A stretch of 64,000 bases of DNA from CAUTUX01 sp963542015 (GCA_963542015.1 CAUTUX010000007.1:12782-76781); one strand, 5' to 3'. Shown: positions 7,510 through 17,455, counted from the first letter of the stretch. The notes: generated by a model not told the origin, from the sequence alone. Program-made: numbers and translations.

Positions 7510-8858
7510 TCACTTTGTTTTGCTTTAGTTTTTCTTTCTGTTTTTTTTACAGCCTTGTTTTCTGTTTGTTCCTTCTTTTCGCTTTCTCTTATTATTTCTG
7601 GTTCTAAATCTTTAGCAATTGTATCACCATCAATAATTATCTTTACAATATCTTTTTCATCAGGAACTCTATACATTAAGTCAAGTAACTTGTTCTCCAA
7701 AATAGATCTCAAACCTCTGGCACCTGTACCTAATGCAATTGCTTTCTTTGCAATTTCATTTACAGCTTTTTTAGTTACCTCAAGTTTTACTCCATCTAAA
7801 TCAAACTGAAGTTGATATTGTTTAATTAATGAATTTTTAGGTTTAACAAGTATTTCCTCAAGCATCTCTTCCGTTATTTCATGTAAGCCAACTACAACTG
7901 GGATTCTTCCTACTAATTCTGGAATGAGTCCATAACGTATTAAATCAACTGGAGCAATGTCCTTAATTAATTCCATATATTTTTCTTCATCTTTTGTGCG
8001 TATCTTAGATCCAAATCCTAAAGAAGATGAATTCTTTCTTTTATCAATAACTTTTTCAATATCAACAAAAGCACCACCACATATGAATAAAATATTCTTT
8101 GTGTTAATTGAAACCATTTCTGCCTGTGGATGTTTTCTTCCGCCTTTTGGTGGGAATGTAGCGTTAGTACCTTCGATTATTTTTAATAGCGCCTGTTGAA
8201 CACCTTCTCCACTAACATCACGGGTTATAGATACTTCTCCACTTTTTCTTGCAATTTTATCAAACTCATCAATGTATATAATACCCATCTCTGTTTTTTC
8301 AATATCTTCATCGGCGTTGTAATAAAGCTTTTGAACTATACTTTCTACATCATCACCAACATATCCAGCTTCTGTTAAAGTCGTAGCGTCAGCAACAGCA
8401 AATGGAACATCTAATATTGCTGCCAAAGTTTTAGCAAGTAAAGTCTTTCCACTTCCAGTAGGTCCTAACAAAAGAATGTTAGATTTGTCCAAATGACATG
8501 GATCTCCATTTTCATCTACATTGCCAAGTTCATCTAACATTACTCTTTTGTAATGATTGAAAACTGCAACACTTAATACTTTTTTTGCTTCGTCCTGTCC
8601 AATGATATATTCGTCAAGTTTTTCCTTTATTTTCTTTGGAGTAAAGTTATTTTTAAATGCAACTATATCCTTTTCTGTTTCTACAACTTCCTGTTCTTTG
8701 TCCTTACCTACCTCTCTTCTGAGATATCTTGTAAATAATTTGTGTGCAGACTCATAACACTCATTACATATATATTTTTGAGGGCTGAGTTCAACCAACC
8801 CAATTACTTCAGATTCATTTTTATTACAAAATTCACATTTTGCTTTTTCTATTTTCAT
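7506..8858 (-). CDS. clpX: ATP-dependent Clp protease ATPase subunit ClpX
   Basis: AAA+ unfoldase that feeds substrates to ClpP. The 450 residues begin with a C4 zinc-binding domain (CEFCNKN and ICNECYE), followed by Walker A LLGPTGSGKTLLAK, Walker B IIYIDEFDKI and the pore/sensor regions. The C-terminal 30 residues are a lysine- and glutamate-rich tail. It lies 1 bp after clpP. Confidence 0.97.
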   Translation of the reverse strand: MKIEKAKCEFCNKNESEVIGLVELSPQKYICNECYESAHKLFTRYLRREVGKDKEQEVVETEKDIVAFKNNFTPKKIKEKLDEYIIGQDEAKKVLSVAVFNHYKRVMLDELGNVDENGDPCHLDKSNILLLGPTGSGKTLLAKTLAAILDVPFAVADATTLTEAGYVGDDVESIVQKLYYNADEDIEKTEMGIIYIDEFDKIARKSGEVSITRDVSGEGVQQALLKIIEGTNATFPPKGGRKHPQAEMVSINTKNILFICGGAFVDIEKVIDKRKNSSSLGFGSKIRTKDEEKYMELIKDIAPVDLIRYGLIPELVGRIPVVVGLHEITEEMLEEILVKPKNSLIKQYQLQFDLDGVKLEVTKKAVNEIAKKAIALGTGARGLRSILENKLLDLMYRVPDEKDIVKIIIDGDTIAKDLEPEIIRESEKKEQTENKAVKKTERKTKAKQSE

Positions 8859-8859
8859 G

Positions 8860-9447
8860 TTACTCCCTATGCTCTATTACTGAATCAACTAAACCATATT
8901 TTTTCGCCTCTTCAGCTGACATATAATAATCTCTATCTGTATCTAATGTAACCTTTTCCAATGGTTGCTTTGTAACTTTTGATAGGATCGAATTTATTTT
9001 GGCTTTCGTTTTCAAAATTTGCTCTGCTTGTATGGCAATATCACTTGCTTGACCTTGTGCACCACCCAATGGTTGATGAATCATTACCTTTGAATTAGGT
9101 AAAGCACTTCTTTTCCCTGGAGCTCCAGCTGCTAATAAAAATGCACCCATAGAAGCTGCCATTCCTATACATATTGTTGATACATCACACTTGATGTAGT
9201 TCATAGTATCGTATATCGCAAAACCAGCAGAAACTGAACCGCCTGGACTATTAATATATAACGAAATATCTTTCTTGCTATCTTTACCTTCAAGATAAAT
9301 TAGCTGTGCAACAATTAAATCTGCCACATCGTCATCAATTTCACCAGTTAAAAAAATAATACGATCTTCAAGCATTCTTGAATATATATCAAAAGACCTC
9401 TCTCCTCTTCCAGTTTGCTCAATAACCATTGGTATTAATTTACTCAT
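8860..9447 (-). CDS. clpP: ATP-dependent Clp protease proteolytic subunit ClpP
   Basis: Serine peptidase that forms the 14-subunit chamber with ClpX. 195 residues. The nucleophile lies in GMAASMGAFLL, the histidine in MIHQPLGGAQG, and the aspartate follows in DTDRDYYMSAEEA. AGAGG precedes the ATG. It lies 28 bp after tig, in one unit with clpX and engB. Confidence 0.97.
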   Translation of the reverse strand: MSKLIPMVIEQTGRGERSFDIYSRMLEDRIIFLTGEIDDDVADLIVAQLIYLEGKDSKKDISLYINSPGGSVSAGFAIYDTMNYIKCDVSTICIGMAASMGAFLLAAGAPGKRSALPNSKVMIHQPLGGAQGQASDIAIQAEQILKTKAKINSILSKVTKQPLEKVTLDTDRDYYMSAEEAKKYGLVDSVIEHRE

Positions 9448-9475
9448 GCTAACCTCTTAAATATCTTCTATTTTA

Positions 9476-10771
9476 TTAATTGTTTTCTTTTAAGAATTTC
9501 TCCACTTTAATATTAAAGATTATTGTTTTCATTCTTTCTTCTGCTTCTTTTGGCATTTCGCTTTTGTGTTTTTCTAAATTTTCTTTAGTTATATGTTCTT
9601 CATTTATTAAATAGCTATCTATATCTTCAGCTGTAACTTCAATCTTTTCAACTTCGCCTATAGCTTCCATAATTGACCATTCAACAAAACTGTTTTTTTG
9701 TTCTTTAAAAATATTATCTTTAAATTCTTGCATTGTCTGTCCTTGATATTTAAGTAGTTTTTCAAGCTCAAAATGCATATTTGAATAATATTCTTTTAAC
9801 TGTTCAAATTTCCTATTTGCCAATTCTTCCAAAAACTCATTTTGTAAATTGATTTTTGTGTCAGAAATTATCTTATCCATAATTTCTTTTAACAATTTTG
9901 CATCTGCTTCTGACTCAGCTTTTTTCGTCAATTCATCTTTTATTTTTTTCTTTAATTCGTCTAATGTTGCACAGTCTGAATTTTCTTTTGCGAATTCATC
10001 GTTTAATTCTGCTTTTTTTAATGTAAATACATCATGAATAGTACACTCAAAAATAGCTTCCTTTGATTTTAATTCTTCGGCATGATAATCATCTGGAAAT
10101 TTCACTTTTACATCTTTTTTATCTCCAGCTTTTACACCTATTAGCTGTTCTTCAAATCCTGGTATAAAAGTTTTTGAACCTAAAGTTAATCTATAATCCT
10201 TTGCATCTCCGCCTGGAAATGCCACACCGTCAACCTTACCTAAAAAATCAAAAAATACTTCGTCTCCATCTTGTGCCGCTTTATTTTCATTTTCATATGT
10301 ATTAGCACGGTCTTGTAACTTTTTTAATTCTGCGTTCACTTGATCTGCAGAAATTTTAACAGCATCTTTTTTAATCCCTAAACCTTTATATTTGCCTAAA
10401 TGTACTGCTGGCTTTATGAAAAATAAAACTTCTAAATCAAGACCGACTTCTTTAGTTATATCCATTTTTTTAGGTTGAGGACTTCCAATAATTTCATCCA
10501 AAAACTTATTCTCACTTTCTTTTAGAAATGCGGTTATTAAATTACTATATGCCTCTTCTATTGCATCTGAATAAAACACTTGCTTTCCATATGTTTTTTC
10601 AATTATTGAAAAAGGTACATGACCCTGTCTAAATCCAGGTATCTTAAATTTACTTTTAGATCTCACAAAAGCGTTATGTATCAACTCATCAAATTCCTTA
10701 GGTGATACTTTTGTACCTATGATTAATTCACCATTTTCCTTGTCTTCTTTAATTATTGAATATCCAGCCAT
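9476..10771 (-). CDS. tig: Trigger factor (ribosome-associated chaperone)
   Basis: Binds nascent chains at the ribosome exit tunnel. 431 residues in three parts: ribosome-binding N-domain with the signature region PGFRQGHVPFSIIEKTYG, FKBP-type isomerase domain at about 150-245 (GDEVFFDFLGKVDG, TFIPGFEEQLIGVKAGD), and a helical C-domain. A GGAGG site precedes the ATG. The first gene of the tig-clpP-clpX-engB unit; upstream a TGTTAAAAT element could serve as an extended -10. Confidence 0.96.
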   Translation of the reverse strand: MAGYSIIKEDKENGELIIGTKVSPKEFDELIHNAFVRSKSKFKIPGFRQGHVPFSIIEKTYGKQVFYSDAIEEAYSNLITAFLKESENKFLDEIIGSPQPKKMDITKEVGLDLEVLFFIKPAVHLGKYKGLGIKKDAVKISADQVNAELKKLQDRANTYENENKAAQDGDEVFFDFLGKVDGVAFPGGDAKDYRLTLGSKTFIPGFEEQLIGVKAGDKKDVKVKFPDDYHAEELKSKEAIFECTIHDVFTLKKAELNDEFAKENSDCATLDELKKKIKDELTKKAESEADAKLLKEIMDKIISDTKINLQNEFLEELANRKFEQLKEYYSNMHFELEKLLKYQGQTMQEFKDNIFKEQKNSFVEWSIMEAIGEVEKIEVTAEDIDSYLINEEHITKENLEKHKSEMPKEAEERMKTIIFNIKVEKFLKENN

Positions 10772-10897
10772 TCCATTCCTCCAATGAATTTTGCTAATTT
10801 ATAAATTTTAACACACTGACAACATAATAGGCAATTGAATCTATCGCTCATTATTTAAAATAAATATATATAATTATTCTCAATATTGTACTATTTT

Positions 10898-12010
10898 TTA
10901 GACAGTATTAGACTTAGTTAATATGCTTTGAGCAACTATCATTGCACTTGCCCATGCCCAATAAAGGTTATATCCACCACATTCTCCATCAATATCAAGC
11001 ACTTCTCCAGTTGCATATGCGTTAGGGATTATTGTTGATTCTAAATAATTGTTAAATTCGAATAAATTTAACCCTCCAGTAGCGACTTGAGCTGTATTAA
11101 ACTGACCGTAGCCAACTATATCAAGTCTATATTTCTTAATTGCTTCAACAATTCCAACTGACTGTGCGTATCTTTCTAAATTCATGACAATACGGCTATG
11201 AAATATGCCATCTAATCCAACTTCTTTTATAAGATTCCTAACTTCAAAAAGTTGATAGTCCGGCATGAAATCAATATAAAGTTGAGTTGAGTTACTTCTT
11301 TGAATTTTACTTGCCATATTGAATGCGACTATTCCAGAAACTCCATCATCTTTAAATAATATTTCCCCAGTTTCATGCTGATTGGTTATGCTTAAGGTTA
11401 CTTTAACTCTTATTCCAGATAACCCTTTAATTTTTTCTTTATCTGTTTTTATGTATGTAAGGGCAGGTTGAAAATCAACTTTTGAGTGCCCCAGCTTTAC
11501 ATATAAGTCAGTACTATCAATTCCACCACTAGCGTTCGAGCCAGTAGCTAAAACAATTGTTTTAGAATGTATTTCTTTTCCGCCATCAGTTGTTAATGTA
11601 AAAATATTATCTTTTTTTATGTCTGTAATTTTCGTATCAGTATAGGCATCAACATTATTTAAATTCTTTCTCAGTATATTAAGTACTGTATTTGCGTTTT
11701 CACTATACGGATATATCCTTCCATCAATGTTTTTGCATAGTAATCCAAGGTGTAAAAATTTATTGATGATTTCATCAACTGTTATGCGCTCTGTAACACT
11801 CTTAATAAATTTAGGATTATTGTATTTAGATGGATCTATCTTTTGATTTAATAGATTACATTTACCGTTACCCGATGCTAATATCTTTCTTCCAACTCTA
11901 TCTTTAGCTTCAATAATGGCGACCTTACATTTGTCGTGTAAAAGATTAGCCAAAAAAAGTCCACTGGCACCACCACCAATTATTACTAAGTCATATAGTT
12001 CCTTGACCAT
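10898..12010 (-). CDS. HI0933/YhiN-family NAD(P)/FAD-dependent oxidoreductase
   Basis: The protein begins with the FAD motif YDLVIIGGGASG, followed by VGRKILASGNGKCNL, LATGSNASGG and a C-terminal DIDGECGGYNLYWAWASA, all typical of the HI0933 (BaiN-like) family of about 370-410 residues. The biochemical role is not settled. The frame is open to 12037, but the promoter (-10 at 12017-12022) lies inside that extension, so the ATG at 12010 is the start. It seems leaderless: six bases separate -10 and ATG. Its promoter overlaps the divergent tRNA-Val promoter. Confidence 0.9.
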   Translation of the reverse strand: MVKELYDLVIIGGGASGLFLANLLHDKCKVAIIEAKDRVGRKILASGNGKCNLLNQKIDPSKYNNPKFIKSVTERITVDEIINKFLHLGLLCKNIDGRIYPYSENANTVLNILRKNLNNVDAYTDTKITDIKKDNIFTLTTDGGKEIHSKTIVLATGSNASGGIDSTDLYVKLGHSKVDFQPALTYIKTDKEKIKGLSGIRVKVTLSITNQHETGEILFKDDGVSGIVAFNMASKIQRSNSTQLYIDFMPDYQLFEVRNLIKEVGLDGIFHSRIVMNLERYAQSVGIVEAIKKYRLDIVGYGQFNTAQVATGGLNLFEFNNYLESTIIPNAYATGEVLDIDGECGGYNLYWAWASAMIVAQSILTKSNTV

Positions 12011-12016
12011 ATAAAC

Positions 12017-12045
12017 ATAGTAAAGAAAAAGTAACAATTTGACAA
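12017..12045 (-). promoter_or_regulatory. Promoter of the HI0933-family gene (leaderless)
   Basis: TTGTCA (12040-12045), a 17-bp spacer and TACTAT (12017-12022) on the minus strand. The ATG at 12010 comes six bases after the -10 and there is no ribosome binding site. Confidence 0.7.
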
Positions 12046-12067
12046 TAAAGGGAATTTAGGATAATTT
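12039..12067 (+). promoter_or_regulatory. Promoter of tRNA-Val, sharing its -35 with the divergent promoter
   Basis: TTGACA (12039-12044), a 17-bp spacer and TAATTT (12062-12067) on the plus strand, ending 9 bp before the tRNA. The -35 overlaps that of the opposite promoter by five bases, because TTGACAA read backwards is TTGTCAA. Confidence 0.7.
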
Positions 12068-12076
12068 AAAACGCAT

Positions 12077-12153
<77 letters not shown>

Positions 12154-12238
12154 ACCAAAATTAATAGCTAACACAAGGCAAACTTCTTTAAAACCCAATA
12201 AGAATCAGCAAAAAACAACTGATCAAAGTTATAAGATA

Positions 12239-14506
12239 TTAAATTGTTAATGCTTTTCTGTATGCACCCTTTGTTGCTTCAAATATCTTTGCAACAGAGA
12301 AACTATCGCCTAATAAATATACTTCTTTAGCTAAATTTGTCTTTTGTGCTTCATAGAAAAGTGCATTATTTGGTTTGGCTCCCATAGCAAGTATTACTGC
12401 ATCAACTTTAAGATTTTGCTTAATAAATTTATCTTTAACTTTTTTCTCTAATGGATTAATTACATTTTCAGGCAAAATTGGTGCCCATGTAACATATGCA
12501 TCCTTTGTATTCTTACCATCGTTCTTTTCAAGGACTATGCTATCTTCTTTAATTTCAAGTAATTTAGTGTAGTTATATAACTGCACATTACCTTCTTCAA
12601 GTGTGTGGATTATATGTCCTCTATTTGCGGTACATGTATGATTCATGAAGTATGGTGACATTTCTATAACACTGATAGTTCCTTTATCATATCCTTTTTC
12701 ATAGCGTAAGAAATATGCAACTTCACAACCTACAACGCCACCACCAATAATTGCAATATTTTTGGCATCTTTCAAAATATCTGAATTATTTAGAACATCT
12801 ATCGCAGTATATACATTTTTACCGTCAATCCCTTTTATTCTAGGCTTGATTTGATTTGAACCTGTTGCAAATAAAATTGCATCATATTTACCTTTCAAAA
12901 GCTCTGGCGTCGCTTCAATATTCATTAGCATCTTAAATTTTGGATTTTTAGTAAACTTATCCTCAACGCAATGTTTTAAATAATCTAAATAGTTCGCAAC
13001 CTCATATTTAATTTTCGGACCAGAACCATTAAATACATTTCCACCAATTTTTACATCTTTTTCATAAAGATCAACTGAATGTCCTCTCTTTAAAAGAACA
13101 TCTGTTGCAACTATACCAGCAGGACCAGCTCCGATTACTGCTACTTTTTTAGACTTTTCTGCCTTTTGAATTTCTTCAGGCAACTCGAATTCAAATGATG
13201 TTCTTGGGTTAACTGCACATTGTGGATGTCCACCCTCAACAAACTCATTTACACAAGCTTCCTGGCATCCAATACATGGTCTTATGTCTTTCACATCACC
13301 TTTAAATGCTTTGTTTGCCCAATCAGCATCAGCAAGTAAAGGTCTTCCCAACATTACCATGTCACATTTACCATCTATCAATGCTTGTTCTGCAAGATCT
13401 GGATATCCAAGCTTACCAACTGCAACAATCGGTATTTCTAATCCTTTATTTGATAAAATATTATTCTTTTTAAAGTACTCTTTCGTTATTTGAGCAATGT
13501 CACAATAACATCCTGATGGCATTGATGCAGGTGGATGTGGCAACCACCAGTTATCATAACATCCAATATCCACATCAAACATATCGACGCCAGCTTTAAC
13601 TAAATTTTTCATATAGCTGAGTGATTGTTCTATTGTTCTTCCACCCTTGAACTTTTTCAAAGTTGAAACTTTATTCATTCTGTCTTTATATGTTTCTTCA
13701 AGTGCAAGTGATAAATCAATTCTATACATTATTGGGAAGTTATCACCTACTCTTTTTCTTATCTCTTCAACCATTTCAATACCGAAACGCTGATAATCTG
13801 CATATTTACCTAATACTCTCCTATTAAATGCTGGATTTGTTAATTGTTCGATAAGGTATCCTTCATGTCCATGAATATATATACCGTCAAGGTTACAAGT
13901 CTTAGCATCAGCTGCACCTTGCCCAATTCTCTTAATTATCTTGTTAATTGAAGAATCTGACAATCTTAAACATGGTACTTCCTTCATGTACCAGTTTGGA
14001 TTAAATGAAGCACTGCGTGGAAACTTTAATTGATTAACTAAACACTGTGGATTTCCAACACGACCAAGCCCGGCTGTTAACTGTATAAATATTTTTGAAC
14101 CATGAGCGTGACATGCTGATGCAAGATCTCTCCATCCACTAAAGACTGTTCTTGATCTATCTATTCTTGGAAAATATGTTAATTTTCCTTTTTCAATCAG
14201 TGAAGTATCAATTCCATATGTTACAGGAATAAGTCCTGTTGTAATCAAACCTACTCCACCTTTGGCTCGTTCCTCGAAATATTTAATCATCATTTCATTA
14301 GGTCTACCAGTTTCTTCACACATTGAAATATTTCCCATTGGAGCCATTACAAGTCTATTTTTGATAGTACATGTGTTTACCTGAACTGGTGAAAAAATAT
14401 TTTTATAAGGATACAACTTATTTGTCATCTTTGGTGTATCAAAACCGTGATTCCACCAATCGCCGAACTTACCTAATAAATCTTGAATTAATTGATCTTT
14501 CCCCAT
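12239..14506 (-). CDS. Old-Yellow-Enzyme-type NADH:flavin oxidoreductase with C-terminal FAD/NAD domain
   Basis: Multidomain ene-reductase of the 2,4-dienoyl-CoA reductase/BaiCD type. An FMN TIM barrel covers about residues 35-395 (APMGNISMCEETGRP, GYLIEQLTNPAFNRR, DMVMLGRPLLADADW). A CX2CX3CX11C [4Fe-4S] site follows (CIGCQEACVNE...C), then FAD (VAVIGAGPAGIVA) and NAD (IAIIGGGVVGCEVA) Rossmann folds. At 755 residues it is about 100 longer than most relatives, with an N-terminal extension and an insertion around the substrate region. The natural substrate cannot be read from the sequence. It has its own start region downstream of the VOC gene, with a TGTTAAAAT element before it. Confidence 0.87.
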   Translation of the reverse strand: MGKDQLIQDLLGKFGDWWNHGFDTPKMTNKLYPYKNIFSPVQVNTCTIKNRLVMAPMGNISMCEETGRPNEMMIKYFEERAKGGVGLITTGLIPVTYGIDTSLIEKGKLTYFPRIDRSRTVFSGWRDLASACHAHGSKIFIQLTAGLGRVGNPQCLVNQLKFPRSASFNPNWYMKEVPCLRLSDSSINKIIKRIGQGAADAKTCNLDGIYIHGHEGYLIEQLTNPAFNRRVLGKYADYQRFGIEMVEEIRKRVGDNFPIMYRIDLSLALEETYKDRMNKVSTLKKFKGGRTIEQSLSYMKNLVKAGVDMFDVDIGCYDNWWLPHPPASMPSGCYCDIAQITKEYFKKNNILSNKGLEIPIVAVGKLGYPDLAEQALIDGKCDMVMLGRPLLADADWANKAFKGDVKDIRPCIGCQEACVNEFVEGGHPQCAVNPRTSFEFELPEEIQKAEKSKKVAVIGAGPAGIVATDVLLKRGHSVDLYEKDVKIGGNVFNGSGPKIKYEVANYLDYLKHCVEDKFTKNPKFKMLMNIEATPELLKGKYDAILFATGSNQIKPRIKGIDGKNVYTAIDVLNNSDILKDAKNIAIIGGGVVGCEVAYFLRYEKGYDKGTISVIEMSPYFMNHTCTANRGHIIHTLEEGNVQLYNYTKLLEIKEDSIVLEKNDGKNTKDAYVTWAPILPENVINPLEKKVKDKFIKQNLKVDAVILAMGAKPNNALFYEAQKTNLAKEVYLLGDSFSVAKIFEATKGAYRKALTI

Positions 14507-14566
14507 ATATATACCCCATCTTTTTTATTTTAACACATTGAAAAGTTAATTTTAACAGTTAATTTT

Positions 14567-15094
14567 TTAATTACCTTCAAACTTTTTATAACTGCCTTTC
14601 AACAACCCAAGTTCAAATTCGCCACACATATTAAACTTCATTGTTTTTCCAAAAATATTTGTTTCAACATATTCAAGTACGGTTTCGGTTTCATCAAGAC
14701 CCACATATGCATATCTTATCTTTGCTCCTCCACTCTTGAATTGCCCCGTTTGAAATACTTTCATACCAGCACTTTCAGCCTCTGCAACTGCACTATCAAG
14801 ATTCTTAACATCATACTGAATGTGATGAATGTGAGATTTTTTATTTTTTAAGGCATTTGTATAAATGTTTTCTTCACCTTCTGTTTTTATTAGCTCTATA
14901 ACTGTATGACCATTTCCACCAAACACAAGTCTTGCTGAAGAATTTGAAGGTTTACCGTGATACTTAATTTTAATACCATCATCGTAAATTATTTCATACC
15001 ATTTCTTTATACCAAGCACTTTGGTGTATAAATCAACCGCCTTTTGCAAATCATCTACTATAACCCCGATGTGCCCTATTTTACTGCTTTTCAT
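14567..15094 (-). CDS. VOC (glyoxalase/bleomycin-resistance fold) family protein
   Basis: 175 residues with two beta-alpha-beta-beta-beta modules: IGHIGVIVDDLQKAVDLYTKVLG at the start, and a second module with HIHHIQYDVKNLDSAVAEAE. Histidines and glutamates typical of metal binding are present (H9, E69-like VIELI, H91-93 region, VLEYVE). Relatives include glyoxalase I and methylmalonyl-CoA epimerase; which reaction is catalysed is unknown. It overlaps folD by 14 bp and has AAAGGGG before the ATG, so it ends the topA-folD operon. It also precedes the flavin reductase gene, which may or may not be functionally linked. Confidence 0.8.
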   Translation of the reverse strand: MKSSKIGHIGVIVDDLQKAVDLYTKVLGIKKWYEIIYDDGIKIKYHGKPSNSSARLVFGGNGHTVIELIKTEGEENIYTNALKNKKSHIHHIQYDVKNLDSAVAEAESAGMKVFQTGQFKSGGAKIRYAYVGLDETETVLEYVETNIFGKTMKFNMCGEFELGLLKGSYKKFEGN

Positions 15095-15941
15095 TTTCTG
15101 CCCCTTTTTGAAATTTATATGCTGTCAAAGTATTTTTAATTAACATTGTAACTGTCATAGGTCCGACGCCTCCTGGCACTGGTGTAATGTACTTCACCTT
15201 ATCAATTGCACTTCTTTCGACATCTCCGCACAATTTACCATCACTATCTCTGTTTATGCCTACATCTATTACAACTGAATCTTCATTTAACATATCAGCT
15301 TTTACAAAGTTCGCCTTACCTATAGCTACACAGACAATATCTGCATTTTTAATTAATACTGGTATGTTTTTAGTATGTGAATGTGCAATCGTTACTGTCC
15401 CATTGCTTTGCAACATCAACTCAGCCAATGGTCTTCCAACAAGGTTTGACCTTCCAATTATCAACACATTCTTCCCGTCTACAGAAATTTTATATTCTTT
15501 TAGCAGTTCCATAACTCCCAATGGAGTACATGGTACAAGTTGGTTTTTTTGTGTAAATAATTTCCCTTTTTGGATGTAATGACAACCATCTACATCTTTA
15601 TGAAAATCTATGCTATTTAATACTGCATCTTCATCAATACCTTTTGGTAACGGAAGTTGAACAATTATGCCATTAACACTTTTATCTTTGTTTAACTGAT
15701 TAACAACATCAATTATTTCATTTTGATTCGCCGTCTCATCTAAGCGTATTAGCTTTGACTGCGTACCAACATAGTCACAACAATTAATCTTATTTCTTAC
15801 ATAAATTTCAGAGGCTTTATTATTGCCTACTAAAACAACAGCAAGACAAACTGTTTCACCATTTTTATTTAGTTTTGATATTTCTTCCTTAACTTCATCT
15901 TTTATTTTTTGTGAAACAAGTTTACCATCCAAGATCATCAA
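15081..15941 (-). CDS. folD: Bifunctional methylene-THF dehydrogenase/cyclohydrolase FolD
   Basis: Interconverts methylene-, methenyl- and formyl-tetrahydrofolate. The 286 residues are normal. Motifs: SEIYVRNKINCCDYVG with the catalytic lysine, VQLPLPKGID, GRSNLVGRPLAELML for NADP binding, and TPVPGGVGPMTVTML at the end. It lies 8 bp after guaB in the same operon; both serve purine synthesis. Confidence 0.96.
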   Translation of the reverse strand: MMILDGKLVSQKIKDEVKEEISKLNKNGETVCLAVVLVGNNKASEIYVRNKINCCDYVGTQSKLIRLDETANQNEIIDVVNQLNKDKSVNGIIVQLPLPKGIDEDAVLNSIDFHKDVDGCHYIQKGKLFTQKNQLVPCTPLGVMELLKEYKISVDGKNVLIIGRSNLVGRPLAELMLQSNGTVTIAHSHTKNIPVLIKNADIVCVAIGKANFVKADMLNEDSVVIDVGINRDSDGKLCGDVERSAIDKVKYITPVPGGVGPMTVTMLIKNTLTAYKFQKGAENEKQ

Positions 15942-15949
15942 ATCACCAA

Positions 15950-17455
15950 TTAACGATCTTTATATGCATTGTTTTTAAGTATTACATCATGTGCTCCACC
16001 CTCAACAATGCTTGTTGCTGAAACTAAGGTTAACTTAGCTGTTTTGTGTAAATCTGGGATCGTTGTTACCCCGCAGTTACACATGGTTGATTTTACTTTA
16101 TATAAACTTTTTGAAACATTATCTTTTAAACTTCCAGCGTATGGAACATAGCTATCAACACCTTCTTCAAAACTCAATTTGCTCTTTCCGCCCAAATCAT
16201 ATCTTTGCCAGTTTCTTGCTCTGTTACTTCCTTCGCCCCAATACTCTTTAACATATGTTCCGTTAATGTTCACTTTGTTTGTTGGGCTCTCATCGAACCT
16301 TGCAAAGTATCTTCCTAACATGATGAAGTCAGCCCCCATAGCCAGAGCAAGGGTCATATGATAATCATGTACGATACCACCATCAGAACATATTGGTATA
16401 TAAATTCCAGTTTCTTTAAAATATTCATCTCTTGCTTTTGCAACTTCAATTAAGGCCGTGGCTTGTCCTCTACCAATACCTTTTTGTTCTCTAGTGATAC
16501 AAATAGAACCACCACCAATTCCAACTTTTATGAAGTCAGCCCCAGCATTTGCTAAAAAGAGAAACCCGTCCTTATCAACAACATTTCCAGCACCGACTCT
16601 AACTTTGCCTTTATATTTATTGTGGATCCACTCAAGAGTGTTCTTTTGCCAAATCGTATGACCTTCAGAAGAATCAATGCACAAAACATCCGCCCCCGCA
16701 TCAACTAATGCTGGAACTCTTTCTTCGTAATCCAGAGTGTTGATACCTGCTCCAACTAAATAGCTTTTATTAACATCTAGAAGTTCATTAGGATTTTCTT
16801 TGTGTTCTTCATAGTCTTTTCTGAAAACAAAAGATTGTAGATGCCCATTTTTATCAATTATTGGTAAGGCATTAATTTTCTTTTCCCAGATTATGTCATT
16901 GGCATCGTTCAAAGTTATTCCATCTTCAGCCGTTATTAATTTTTCAATTGGAGTCATAAAAGTTTCAACTTTTGTTTTTAAATCCATCTTTGAAACTCTA
17001 TAGTCTCTGCTTGTTATGAGACCTAATAACTTTCCATTTGCTTCACCGTTTTCTGTAACGGCAATTGTGTTGTGTCCCTTTGTCTCTACAAGATCTACTA
17101 CATCTTGAAGCGTTGAGCCTATTTTTAAATTACTATCTGAAACCACAAATCCGGACTTATATAATTTAACTCTTCTTATCATTTGAGCTTCACTTTCAAT
17201 ACTTTGTGAACCATATATAAATGAAATTCCACCCTGCTTTGCTAATGCAATTGCAAGAGTATCATTTGATACAGATTGCATGATCGCAGACACTAAAGGA
17301 ATGTTTAAAGAATATTCAGGTTTCTTTCCCTTTTTGAATTTTACCAAAGGTGTCTGAAGTGATACATTGCTCGGAATACAGTTTTGATCAGTATATCCAG
17401 GTACCAAAAGATATTCACTGAATGTTCTTGATGGTTCTTCAAATATTTTTGCCAT
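15950..17455 (-). CDS. guaB: Inosine-5'-monophosphate dehydrogenase
   Basis: Oxidises IMP to XMP, the first committed step to GMP. 501 residues. The catalytic loop is GGGSICITREQKGIGRGQ with the active cysteine; two CBS domains lie at about residues 95-215; GIVHDYHMTLALAMGADFIMLG is the phosphate-binding part. N-terminal FSEYLLVPGYT and VVSDSNLKIGSTLQDV resemble the IMPDH branch of longer enzymes that lacks the classical TFDDVLLVP start. Between hslV and folD in the topA operon. Confidence 0.94.
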   Translation of the reverse strand: MAKIFEEPSRTFSEYLLVPGYTDQNCIPSNVSLQTPLVKFKKGKKPEYSLNIPLVSAIMQSVSNDTLAIALAKQGGISFIYGSQSIESEAQMIRRVKLYKSGFVVSDSNLKIGSTLQDVVDLVETKGHNTIAVTENGEANGKLLGLITSRDYRVSKMDLKTKVETFMTPIEKLITAEDGITLNDANDIIWEKKINALPIIDKNGHLQSFVFRKDYEEHKENPNELLDVNKSYLVGAGINTLDYEERVPALVDAGADVLCIDSSEGHTIWQKNTLEWIHNKYKGKVRVGAGNVVDKDGFLFLANAGADFIKVGIGGGSICITREQKGIGRGQATALIEVAKARDEYFKETGIYIPICSDGGIVHDYHMTLALAMGADFIMLGRYFARFDESPTNKVNINGTYVKEYWGEGSNRARNWQRYDLGGKSKLSFEEGVDSYVPYAGSLKDNVSKSLYKVKSTMCNCGVTTIPDLHKTAKLTLVSATSIVEGGAHDVILKNNAYKDR

